Assembly: GCF_026745355.1 (NCBI RefSeq)
Contig: NC_079206.1
Coordinates: forward strand, 42,083,036-42,147,035
From: Beta vulgaris subsp. vulgaris
Taxonomy: Eukaryota > Streptophyta > Magnoliopsida > Caryophyllales > Amaranthaceae
Direction of reading: 5' to 3'
Length of the DNA: 64,000 nt
Part shown: positions 21,317-30,966 of the stretch, one piece after another
Layout of the letters: each line of letters begins with the position of its first letter
Position numbering within the stretch: position 1 is the stretch's first letter
The notes under the pieces: model-generated
What the model was told of the DNA's origin: nothing
Database searches by the model: none
The model's input: only the letters and a program-made list of their open reading frames with translations
Program-made: the position numbers and the translations under genes

Positions 21317-22608
21317 TCAGCAGCTTGCCCGACATGTCTTCCAACCTATAAGATCCGGACACGATTTCTGAGCATGTGCTTTGCCAGTTGCTGCTGTTCG
21401 TCTGAGCGCGAAGTCCCCCTTGGAAATAGGCCGACTTCGTACTCGCTTATTGTAGGCCTTGCTTCTCCGGTCCTTGTAGGCGGCCGATTTGAGTTCGGCT
21501 GCCAGCCTAACCTCCGGCAGTAGGTCCAGTTCCTCCTTATGCAATCTCTCGTTTAGCTCCGGATCATAGTTCAGGATCCGCCAGTTTGGTAGGCCTACTT
21601 CCACTGGTAAGACTGCTTCTGCCCCGAAGGCTAGCCTAAACGGTGTTTCTCCAGTAGCTTCCTTTTCCGTTGTCCTGTTAGACTATAGTACAGCCGGTAC
21701 CATGTTTGCCCATGCCCCTTTCAGGTCATCTAACCTCTTTTTGAGGGCGTTTAGGATCTGTTTGTTGGCGGCTTCTGCCTGTCCGTTACTTTGAGGATGA
21801 CAGACTGATGAGTAGGCAAACTTTATGCTATAAGGTCGCAGAAAGTCTTGAATGGGGCCGCAATCGAACTAGACACTGTGATCCATGACAATTCCCATTG
21901 GAATTCTAAACCGGGTGATAACGTTCTGCCATATGAACGTCTTTACCTGATTTGCCGTTATCTTGGCGCTTGGCTCAGCCTCAATCCATTTCATGAAGTA
22001 ATCAATTCCCACGATTAGGAACTTCCTTCCCCCAGATGCCGGTGGGAAGGGTCCTATAATATCCATACCCCACTGCGGAAAAGCGATTGGGTTGAGGATT
22101 GGCTGTAGATCATTAGCCGGTTGATTAATCATCGGTGCGAACCTTTGACACTTGTCGCACTTTTTCACGTAGGCCTGGGCATCTGTCAACATAGTAGGCC
22201 AGCAGAAACCCTCTCTCAGTGCTTTGAGTGCTAACGCCTTTCCACCGATATGGTTCCCACATACACCTTCATGGATCTCTTCGATCACCTTAGTGGCCTC
22301 ATAGCCGTGACACACCTTAGTAAGGGTAATGAGAATCCCTTCTTATATAACCGGCCTTGGAAGATGCAATACCATGCCGAATCTCTTTTCAACTTCTGGG
22401 CCGCCATCTTTTCTTCCGGGAGCTCGCCCGTTAGCTTATACGCCTTTATACCGTCATACCATTCTGGTTCCGAGGCTATAATATTGACGGTTGTTGTGGT
22501 CGTATCCAGACTTTGCTCTTTCAATGTTTCCACCATGACACTCCTTTTTTGGTCACTGATACTGGAGCTTGCCAGTTTTGACAAGGCGTCTGCCGCCATG
22601 TTCTCCAC
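21317..22608 (-). pseudogene. Tat-1 integrase
   Basis: The N-terminal zinc finger is visible: H-x-G in VCGNHIGGKALALKAL, then CDKCQRF at about 22140. The core has GIDYFMKWIEAE (D), IPMGIVMDHS (D, at about 21870) and, in another frame, HPQSNGQAEAANK, which retains the catalytic E (about 21760-21800). The C-terminal part 21604-21317 has VEVGLPNWRILNYDPELNER, typical of gypsy integrases. Frame breaks lie near 21869, 21690 and 22300. The segment 22608-22315 is the linker from the second RNase H (NMAADALSKLASSS). Confidence 0.85.
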
Positions 22609-22619
22609 CCTTGGAACCA

Positions 22620-22938
22620 GCTTGACCTCGAAGCTCTATAGCTCCGCCGCCATGTTTTTGACCCGATTGAGATATTTTTGCATTACGGGCTCTTTGGCCT
22701 CGTATGTGCCTTCTATCTGGCTCGAAATAAGCTGCGAGTCCGTGACCATTAGGAGTTTTTTAGCGCCAGCCGCAATGCTCAGACTTAGTCCGGCCAGGGC
22801 TGCTTCGTATTCGGCCTCATTATTAGAGGCCTTAAAACCAAAACGGATGGCATGTTCAAAAATTTCCCCTTCTGGGGATGTTATGACGACCCCGGCTCCC
22901 GCGCCACTCTGGGCTGCCGAACCGTCAACTTCTATCTT
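22620..22938 (-). pseudogene. Tat-1 second, archaeal-type RNase H
   Basis: The frame reads VDGSAAQSGAGAGVV (first D), FKASNNEAEYEAALAGL (E) and LLMVTDSQLISSQ (D), the hallmark order of the additional archaeal-like RNase H acquired by Tat-lineage elements. A single stop at 22939 separates it from the preceding RNase H frame. In these elements it supplies the RNase H activity. The three acidic residues are present here. Confidence 0.85.
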
Positions 22939-23511
22939 CTATGTACCAGAAGGTTCCGCTGTTTCTGCGTAGGTTGTCTCGATAATAAAGTCGGCCAGTG
23001 CTTGGGCCTTGGTAGCTGTACGAGGCCGGTATTCTATGTCAAATTCCGAGCGCTCTATTGCCCACTTCAGGAGCCTGCCGGTTGTGTCTAGCTTATGGAG
23101 GGTTTTTTCCTTGGGTTGGTTGGTGAGCACCTGAACGGTATGAGAGTCGAAATACAGCCTCAGCTTTCTTGCCGCGATGAGGACGGCATACACCATTTTT
23201 TCTAGTAACTCGTATCTTTGCTCCACGCCCGCTAATACATGGCTTATGAAGTAAATGGGGCTCTGCTGCCCTTGCCTGTTTACCAATAGTACTGCTGCTA
23301 CCGTTTTCTGGGATACGGAAACATAGAGCTGCAGCTTCTCCCTTATCTCTGGTCGAGTTATAGTCGGCAGCTTCATGAAATGCTCTTTTATTCCTTCGAA
23401 GGCTCGTCTTTGTTCTTCCCCCCACTCAAACTTCTTGTTTCCCCTGAGGACTTTGAAGAATGGCAAAGCTTTATCGGCTAATTTGGAGACGAACCTAGTG
23501 AGAGCCGCCAT
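22939..23511 (-). pseudogene. Tat-1 first RNase H (degenerate active site)
   Basis: It follows RT after a frame break. It contains FFKVLRGNKKFEWGEEQRRAF (connector), LQLYVSVSQKTVAAVLL, SHVLAGVEQRYELLEK, VQVLTNQPKEKTLHK and FDIEYRPRTATKAQALADF. The position of the first catalytic D is occupied by serine (YVSVS) and the later TD by TN. The domain therefore looks catalytically dead. Decay of this domain after gain of a second RNase H is a known Tat feature. Confidence 0.82.
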
Positions 23512-23564
23512 TCTTCCCGTTAGTTTCTGGATATCCCGGATGCTCTTTGGCTCCGGGAGGTCAC

Positions 23565-24361
23565 TTATGGCCTTGATTTTGTCCGGATTAGCATATATGC
23601 CCTTTCACTTACCATGAAGCCTAGGAACTTGCCGGACCTTACTCTGAATACACACTTCTTTGGATTCAGCTTCATCTGGTGTCGTCGAAGTGTTGCGAAG
23701 GTTTCGTCAAGGTCCATTACGTGCCTTTCTTCAGTGACACTTTTGGCGATACTATCGTCCACGTATACCTTCACATTCCGGCCTTTCTCATGCTCGAAGA
23801 TTTTGTCCACCAACATTTGGTAAGTGGCGCCAGCATTCTTGAGCCCAAAAGGCATGGCTTTGTAAGCATAAACCCCTGCATCCGTGATGAAGGCTGCCTT
23901 ATTTCTGTTAGATTCTAGAAGGATAATTTGGTAGTAGCCAGAGAAGACATCCATGAAGCTCAGTAAGGCATGGCCGCTAGTAGAATCTACCAGCTGATCA
24001 ATTCTGGGTAAAGGATAACAGTCCTTTGGGCAGGCTTTATTGAGATCGGTAAAGTCCACGCACATCCGCCATGACCCGTTGGCTTTTTTCACGATCACCA
24101 CATTTGCCAGCCACTCAGGGTAGTCACATGGCTCTATCAAGTCCGCTGCCAGCAGCTTGTCTACTTCCTCCCTTATGGCTGCATTTTCTCGACGCTAAAG
24201 TTTCTCTTCTTTTGCTTAACTGGCCTGACATCTTCGTTAACATTGAGCCGGTGCACCATGAAATTTGGGTCAATGCCCGGCATCTCGTCTGCTGAGAACG
24301 CGAAGATGTCCGCATGCCCTCTTAGCAGCGTTATCAAGTTGACTTTGACTTCCTCGGCCAA
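23565..24361 (-). pseudogene. Tat-1 reverse transcriptase
   Basis: The upstream part (24361-24173) reads FAFSADEMPGIDPNFMVHRLNV. After a frameshift the RT frame 24140-23565 gives WLANVVIVKKANGSWRMCVD, LNKACPKDCYPLPRIDQLVD, MPFGLKNAGATYQMLVD and the catalytic YVDDSIAKS at about 23740-23766, then GKFLGFMVSERA. The catalytic YVDD is intact. Overall conservation is better than in Tat-2. Confidence 0.9.
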
Positions 24362-24415
24362 ATCTGCTCCAATTTTGACCGTTCTTTCTGGCCTATCCGT
24401 CTCTAAACTGACTTC

Positions 24416-25093
24416 TTATGTCTCTCCTTCCGGACTAGGTCTCGGCTGATCTGCCGGCCTTCCCTCGAAGTTTTCCATGGATAAATCCTTCCTGGCTTTG
24501 TTCTCCAGCCTTCTTCTTTTTCTCTCTGATGGCGGCGTTTCCGCAGGTCGTTTATGATCGGAGTGTTTGAGTGCAGTTAGATAACAAGCCCTCGCTGACT
24601 CTTGATTTCCCCGGAGCTTCTCGGGGTTGCCATAGTTGGAGGTGTAAACCATGGTAAGGTGGTAGGTGGAAACTATAGCTTGAGCATCATGGATCAGTGG
24701 CCTGCCGATAATGGAGTTGTACGCCGCCAGGACGTCAATGACGAGAAATTCCACTATGAGGTCCCTGGAATGGGACCCTTCTCCCAACTTTACGGCCAAC
24801 TTTATGGTCCCTTCTGGGACGACAGATGCCCCTGTGAAACCGATAATCGGTTAAGATACCGGTTTCAAGCATGCCTTATCGAAACCCAGTTTCTCGAATG
24901 TTTCTTTGTAGAGGATGTTAGCAGAGCTTCCCCCATCTACTAGCACGCGATGAACCATTGCAGTTGATATCTGCAGGGATATTACCAAAGGGTCGTCATG
25001 GGGATACACGATCCCTTTGGCATCTTCTGAGGTAAAAGCCACGGACGACATTGGAGGTGGTGCCAGCCACTTTCTGGTATTGTTATAGTTCAC
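24416..25093 (-). pseudogene. Tat-1 protease region
   Basis: The frame at 25093-24851 has DDPLVISLQISTAMVHRVLV followed by DGGSSANILYKETFEKLG. The protease loop reads DGGSS, as commonly seen in Tat elements, in place of DTG/DSG. The next frame (24799-24416) has FLVIDVLAAYNSIIGRPLIHD and AIVSTYHLTM, which corresponds to the protease C-terminus. A frame break separates the two. Confidence 0.8.
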
Positions 25094-26637
25094 CTGGTGT
25101 CAAACTTCCTTCAGACTAGCTTTAGCTACGTGTATGATACCACCCCTTGTTGGTCCTCCACTTACGACATGGATCTCAGTGATCCTGTCCTTTACCGGTC
25201 TTCTGCTGCTATTCTCATCTTCCCTAGGCGGAGATTTACGATCGACCTTTTCTTGCTACTGGGTAAAGTAACCTCTCCTGATGAGGTCTTCTATCCCGTC
25301 CTTAAGGTCTTTGTAGTGGTCTGTTTTGTGGCCGTAATCGTTGTGAAACTCACACCACTTAGACTTGTCTCTGCCCTTGTAATACATTTTCCTGGGCCTT
25401 TGCCACTTATCATCTTTACTGTGAAACTCGAATATCCGAGCCCGAGATATCGTTAGTGGGGTATAGTTATGATATTTATCCGGTCGGCCCTCAAAACCTT
25501 TTTCACAGAATTGTTCTCTTCTCTCCTGCCAGAGGTGTCAGACTTTCTATCCTTCCGATATTTGTCATCCCGGCGGTCCTTATCTTTTTCTTTTTCCTTA
25601 TCCTTTTCTGTTGCTGCCGGCCTTTTAGCATTAGCCGCTTTGTCGAATTCCTCCCCTCTAATGAAGTCATTTCCCTTTCCTAAGACCTCTGTTAAGGACG
25701 TCATTTTCTTGCGGCCTAGGTAGCTTCGAAAGGGGGTCCATTCTCTCAACCCCGTCATGAGGGCTACGAGTGCTACCTCTTGCTGCAGTGTAGGAATGGT
25801 GACGGCTTGAGCATTGAAACGCCTCACATAGTCCCTCAAACTTTTTGTCTCACCTTGCTTGATGGACATCAACTCGCCGGTTGTCTTCTCGCGTCGCTTA
25901 TTACTTACGAAGACGGTTGCCAGTGGACTACTCTTGAACCATGTCTGTCCTAGTCCAATCAAAGTAGAGGGAGACACCTTACCCCATACCGAGTCGGTAT
26001 TGGTGTACAATAGCATATGTCCTTCATAGGCCGATATGTGATCCTCTAGATCTGTCTTGCCGTCATACTTACATGTCGGCATTTTAAGCTTCTCCATGGG
26101 GTCTTGCAGAATAGCGGTGGAAAACGGCGAATTCCGCAAGGATACCGGTGCTCTTCGCCGATATTCACTCCCCTTCCTTGGCTGGGAGGACTGCTGCTGC
26201 ACCTCTGTATCCTGCGCCTCCTCCTCCTCTTCTTCCTCATTCCCCATATGCTCTATGGGGGTTTTGGAGTTGGCTACCTGATCCTGATCGTGCCGGTCTC
26301 GTTCTCCGTGGCGGCCCGTCCACAGTGAGCGGAGCTTTCTCACTAGGCTGTGGGCTCTGCTCAGAGGTCGCTTAGCCGGGGGACCGGTCGGTGGGGTGGT
26401 GCTAGCCATCGCCTGGAATACTTCCGCTGCACTCTTAAGTTGTTCTGGGGTGAACATGTTCAACAGAGTATGAAAGATGTCCTCCTGGGGAGTCTCAGGA
26501 GTTTTTCTACCTTTGTTAGTGGGTGGCCGACTTTGCTTAGTAGCCAGCAGCGGGGTTGAGAACCCTGGGGGAGCCTTCTCAACGGGAACATTGTTTTCAT
26601 CAGTTTTCGGCATCCCAAATTGTTGCTTAGGATCCAT
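25094..26637 (-). pseudogene. Tat-1 gag
   Basis: ATG at 26637 opens MDPKQQFGMPKTDENN and stays open for 394 codons to 25453. The capsid core is visible: MPTCKYDGKTDLEDHISAYE, LGQTWFKSS, TGELMSIKQGETKSLRDYVR and LMTGLREWTPFRSYL. A lysine-rich tail follows. Past the stop at 25453 another frame carries the Tat-type finger WCEFHNDYGHKTDHY at about 25350, followed by IEDLIRRGYFTQ. This start was chosen because it is the first ATG after the LTR and primer site. One stop and one frameshift disrupt it. Confidence 0.87.
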
Positions 26638-26683
26638 GAGGGTTTTGTTTGCAAGAAATGGCTTAGACTACAAGGTATTGTTC

Positions 26684-26704
26684 GCCCCTCCTTCAAGCGC
26701 CAAT
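26684..26704 (-). other. Tat-1 primer-binding site
   Basis: On the minus strand the sequence right after the LTR end (CCGGAACA) is AT followed by TGGCGCTTGAAGGAGGGG. The TGGCGC start resembles the priming sites of Tat elements. I cannot assign the tRNA with confidence. Confidence 0.5.
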
Positions 26705-27114
26705 TGTTCCGGTATGGGACAAGTTTTTAGGGTACAAACCGGTATGCCTCGTAGTCAGTTGAACTGGTTTAAGTTCCTGCAAGAAAGAACACGTAAACTA
26801 GCCTCGAGGGTTGATCCGAGGAACGCCTCTCCGATGCCTAAGTCAGTATTTGGTTAAAGTCGGTAGCTCTCAAGTAGAATGTATTAGGATTCGTGAACGT
26901 ACCTCATGACTCAGATCAACGGATTATTTATAGGGACCCGAGTAAGCCCATGTCTGGGTTGGGCCCGATCTTTTAGGCCCGTAGGCACTGGTGAAGTGGA
27001 TTGGATCACGCCCTAGCCCTTAGACTCAGGGGCACAGAATGTTGGCCGTGATTGAACCGGTACAACCGTCAGGTTTAATTTAGACCGGTATGGAACTTAG
27101 TCAGCCCCCATACA
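26705..27114 (-). repeat. Tat-1 right LTR (5' LTR of the element)
   Basis: 410 bp and uninterrupted, flanked on the right by the GTTAG duplication (27115-27119). In the element's orientation it starts TGTATGGGGG and ends CCGGAACA. A TATA-like sequence (CTATAAATAATCC on the minus strand) lies at about 26923-26935. It lacks 66 bases present in the left LTR. Confidence 0.92.
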
Positions 27115-27119
27115 GTTAG

Positions 27120-27572
27120 TGTTGTTGATTTTGTATTTGTAGCATAGCATGCGTATACCTTACCCATATTTGTATGCAGAATTCTGATATTGGAAATATC
27201 TCAAGTATAATTTTACTACTTTTTGATTGTGTTATGTTGGCAATTGTCCTTTATGTTTGTAGTGTGAAGTAGCAAAAAAAATTCATGCAGCACCTTAACT
27301 CGATTAATAGAATTTCAAAGTGGTCAGATAATCGACTCTTGTAGGTTTCATATCATTACTTATTATCCTTCTTTATTTTTGTATTAAATCAGTTTCTGCT
27401 TAATCAAGGACTTCTAGTCGTCGTTTAAAAAGAAAATGATATTCAGGTACTAGTTTTTCACATCAAAAAAGATTCATCTATGAAAGTAATTTTGTTCCAT
27501 TTGATTGTCTAGAGGCCAAACTCAATATTACTATTCCCATTCTATAATAAATTTAGACATATTCACTCATTT
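27120..27572. other. Unassigned AT-rich sequence
   Basis: No coding potential or repeat structure is seen. It may be intron or flank of the UPL3-like gene fragment that follows. Confidence 0.4.
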
Positions 27573-27966
27573 AGCACTAATTGGTTTTGGTAGGGTATGA
27601 CAATGTTGCTTTAATGGGCTATTTTCTTTTTGTTGCTAGAGTATGACACCATGAAATGGGTAAATCTCGATTGAAACGGAGGATTTGCTTAGTATGTTAT
27701 TTGTGGATTCGTTTGTTCTTGTGCTTGTTGGGTTGCTTAATCCTGAGAGTAATCTTGATATAATGCTTCAGCACTAATTGGTTTTGGTAGGGTATGACAA
27801 TGTTGCTTTAATGGGCTATTTTCTTTTTGTTGCTAGAGTATGACACCATGAAATGGGTAAATCTCGATTGAAACGGAGGATTTGCTTAGTATGTTATTTG
27901 TGGATTCGTTTGTTCTTGTGCTTGTTGGGTTGCTTAATCCTGAGAGTAATCTTGATATAATGCTTC
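27573..27966. repeat. Perfect 197-bp tandem duplication
   Basis: Bases 27573-27769 are repeated immediately at 27770-27966 with no difference that I can find by eye. Each copy contains the 3' end of an intron and the first part of a UPL3-like exon. The event is therefore recent relative to the decay of the gene fragment. Confidence 0.92.
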
Positions 27967-29450
27967 TTGTCGCGAGGGCTATTACTCATTTGGTTGATAT
28001 CTTGCCTTCTTCTTGTGCTGTTGTTGTTCATTATGGTGCTGTTAATTGTTTTCGTGCTAGGGTATTGACTATTGAATATATGAACTTGGCTGAGCAGTTA
28101 TTACACACTTTTCTTATAATGTACAACTTGTATGTTTTATTTTTTTAAGCAATTTTAAATTGAGGACCAATTGCATCAAATTAAATAACTTCAAAATTGT
28201 GACTAGTTTTTGGGGAAGGATATCCAAATAATGTAGTCAATATCATGTTATCAAATTTGGTTGTACGCGAATCTATCTGGTTCCATTCGATATCCCACAT
28301 CAATTTTGATTTTAGGGTTTATGCTTTAAGAACTTAGTCCCATAGTATTGCTGACAACAATCTAATCTGACTGCAATTTGGCATCAACAAAAACATGACT
28401 GAAATTGTAGACTTCAACAATGTTCACTCCAATGCTAGTGGATATTAATTCCAGGTTTTGAGAAAAAATGCTTATCAAGTTATGTTAGATGACAGTAATG
28501 CATATATGGCTTGATCATAGTGGAAGTGGAAAACAATGCGTTATGAATTAAATAACCATATGATTTAGATTTTAGGTTTTACAAAATTAATCTTACCCTT
28601 GTGGAAGAGAGTCGTCTGAGTAGAAGGTGAAGTCGCTTCTATGTAAAGGATACAACCTATGGACCATAATCCACTAGCTCACAATCTACTTCTTCCTATC
28701 CTAAATCTTACTTTGCTTTTGTGTGGTTTCATTTAATTCAATTTTATTTTCACCTGTTTCTTAATTGAAACTCAGATTCTAAATATTTGTGGGAACACCT
28801 CTTTGCTTCCTTACGAGATACGCAAATGTACTTGTATAACTGTATGTGATGTATATATGATACATTGAACCAATATTGGATGACTTACTGAGTGATTATG
28901 GGATTATTTTGAATTTTAGGAATGGCAGTCCCTGCAAGCATTGAAGAAGATATCACAAGAGCATGCGAGTGCATGTTTCTAAGCTGGGGCACTAATGGTA
29001 GTGCTTTCTTATCTTGATTTCTTTTCAACCCGTATTCAGGTTATCTTGTCTACCTTTATGTGATGTTTTTGGATGTTATGTGATGTAGATACGTCTAAAT
29101 CGGTGCTTTACCATGTACATAATTTGTTTTTCTTATCCCATTTTAGCGAGTAACTTTGGCTACTACTACAAATATGTGCAAGAAGCTCCCTTCGGATGTT
29201 CCTGATTTTGTGATGAAAGTTGTTCCTCACCTCACGAACCTCCTTCAGTACCATGATGCAAAGGTAGGCTGCAAGATCACATGATTTTCTGCCATCTTGA
29301 GCGTTTGATAATATAAAGTCCTTTTGAATTTTTAATTACATGTCTTAGATTTTATGGGATTTCAGGTTCGAGAGCATGCTCTGTTTGCCTTAATCGAATT
29401 ATGGAGGCCGTTACATCATGGGCTGAGAAACTTGATGAGCTTTGTAATAA
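27850..29450 (+). pseudogene. UPL3: UPL3-like E3 ubiquitin ligase gene fragment, introns retained
   Basis: Four exon-like blocks match the armadillo-repeat part of plant UPL3 (HECT E3 ligase) as I remember it. Block 1 (to about 28097) has FVDSFVLVLVGLLNPESN, SSCAVVVHYGAVNCF and LTIEYMNLAEQ. Block 2 (about 28926-29020) has QSLQALKKISQEHASACF, a stop, then AGALMVVLSYLDFF. Block 3 (29147-29263) has MCKKLPSDVPDFVMKVVPHL and TNLLQYHDAK, ending at AAG|GTAGGC. Block 4 (29366-29450) has VCLNRI.EAV..WAEKLDELCNN. AG acceptors precede blocks 2, 3 and 4. The introns show it is a genomic, not retro-processed, fragment. The HECT domain is absent. Confidence 0.75.
28149..28919 (+). other. Intron-like sequence in the UPL3-like fragment
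   Basis: AT-rich and without coding potential, ending TTTGAATTTTAG before the block that resumes the UPL3-like protein. Its length (about 0.8 kb) fits a plant intron, possibly enlarged. Confidence 0.5.
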
Positions 29451-29451
29451 T

Positions 29452-30329
29452 GTTTTAAATATGCAACAACAACATTATCCACAACCTGAGCAACAACAAC
29501 AATCCATACCACAACCCAAATTTTGCAGTATTAGTCACAACCACAAGCTTGTCTAGGATTTTAGAGAAATCAAAATCAACCTCATAGTAAACCTCCTTCA
29601 GACCTAACTATTGTTGAACTAAAAAAATCTCATGTTGCAGATGGAAATAGGTATCCTTTCCTTTCAAGTAGATATTAGGTCTCAATTTGAGAATACACAT
29701 GCTTAGAACAAGCTACAAGGGGCACATAATAAGATGTTGGAGTCACAAATAGCTTACCTGGCTAGTTTTTCTGATAGTAGGCCATCTAGGTGACTGCCTT
29801 TGCAAACAATGCAACCAAGCCACATTGCCAATGCTATTACCCTTCGAAGTGGAGTGCAGTACGATGCCACGACAATGCTAGAGGTGCAATCATCAGTTGC
29901 TCAAAAACCACAGGAAGTGCCTGAGGATGCTGAACCTCAAGAAAAGCAAGGAGTTGTAGACAAGACTACGGAGGTGGCTAAGAAGAAAACTGTGACTTTG
30001 GTGATCAAGCTATCATTCCCAATCGGATGCTCAAGAAGTTTGACCACCAGTATGGTAAGTTTTTTGAGCTGGTAAAGAATATGCAGGTAACCGTTTCGTT
30101 TACTGAATTATTAAATCAAATGCCTACTTATTCTAATTTTTTAAAAGAACCTTTGATGGGGAAGAAGACTCTCAATGAGGTAGAAAATGTGGCTTCTACT
30201 GCAGAATGCAGAGCCTTTTTAAAAAACCAGTCTCCACCTAAATTGAAAGATCTAGGGAGTTTTCCATCACCTACGACATTGGCACCATATTTATTGACAA
30301 AGATTTTTGTGATTTTGTTGTCAGTGTGA
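29452..30329 (+). pseudogene. Athila gag C-terminal part
   Basis: It begins abruptly after the UPL3-like fragment with a Q-rich segment (QQQHYPQPEQQQQS). KMLESQIAYLASF and the Athila gag hallmark NAITLRSGV (about 29830-29856) follow. After a frame break come FDHQYGKFFELVKNMQV, ELLNQMPTYSNFLKE, NVASTAECRAFL and PPKLKDLGSF, which is the conserved gag-protease junction of Athila elements. The N-terminal capsid, primer site and 5' LTR are missing. Confidence 0.82.
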
Positions 30330-30349
30330 GTGTCATGCTTCTTTCTATC

Positions 30350-30966
30350 TGTAATCAACTAAACATGGGTGACTGAAAATATACAACCATTACTCTGCAA
30401 ATGGTTGACCATTCTATGAAATAACCCCTAGGTATATTAGAGGACGTTATTGTTAGAGTAGGGAAATTCTTTATCGTTGTGGACTTTTTATATTAAACAT
30501 GGCAGAAGATATCCAAACGCCCATTATCCTCGAGAGACCTTACCTCCACACTGGTGGAGCAGTTATAGATGTTAACAGTGAGAAACTGACATTAACTTTG
30601 GGGGATGATAAGGTTATTTTTAGTCTAACCAATGCTCCTAAGAGCCTAATGCTAGAGGAATCATGCTATAGTGCTGTTGTTATAGATGAACCGATCCATG
30701 ACTGCATGCCTAATTCCCCATCCCGTGATACTTCAGATTATGTGCTTGTCTTAGAGTCTACTGTAGGTGAAGAACATTTTCTAACGGTCTTGAAGACTCA
30801 CAAAAAGGCAATTGGATATAGAACTGATGACTTGACAGGATTAAGCCCTAACTTCAATGAGCACGAAATTCATCTAGATGAGGGCGAACACCGTAACATT
30901 ACAATCCAACGCAAGTTGGGATGGGTGGTACAACCAGAAGTGACGAATCTGCTAAATCCAGGTTGA
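30350..30966 (+). pseudogene. Athila protease and start of reverse transcriptase
   Basis: The order PLGILEDVIVRVGKF, DIQTPIILERPYLHTGGAVI and EKLTLTLGDDKVIF is the Athila retropepsin C-terminus. The DSGAS loop is not visible. The open frame 30499-30966 then runs into the RT leader: VLKTHKKAIGYRTDDLTGLS, HEIHLDEGEHRN and LGWVVQPEVTNLLNPG. It stops where the polymerase core should begin. Directly after 30966 the sequence is 3' non-coding, so most of RT, RNase H and integrase have been deleted. Confidence 0.8.

Larger units (their letters stand above)
4886..27114 (-). mobile_element. Tat-1, Tat-lineage Ty3/gypsy element with nested insertions
   Basis: Two LTR copies bracket the element: left 4886-17464, interrupted by two insertions, and right 26705-27114, intact at 410 bp. 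The five bases GTTAG flank it on both sides (4881-4885 and 27115-27119). Gag, protease, RT, RNase H, a second (archaeal-type) RNase H and integrase run right to left on the minus strand. That order, with the second RNase H and an opposite-strand gene near the 3' LTR, is typical of the Tat lineage (Retand/Grande/Ogre relatives). Without insertions it is about 10.1 kb. Gag and pol are long but carry several stops. Confidence 0.92.

Noticed and set aside
25097..26857. Plus-strand frames opposite Tat-1 gag
   Set aside because: They are shadows of the minus-strand gag, composed of the complement of charged codons.
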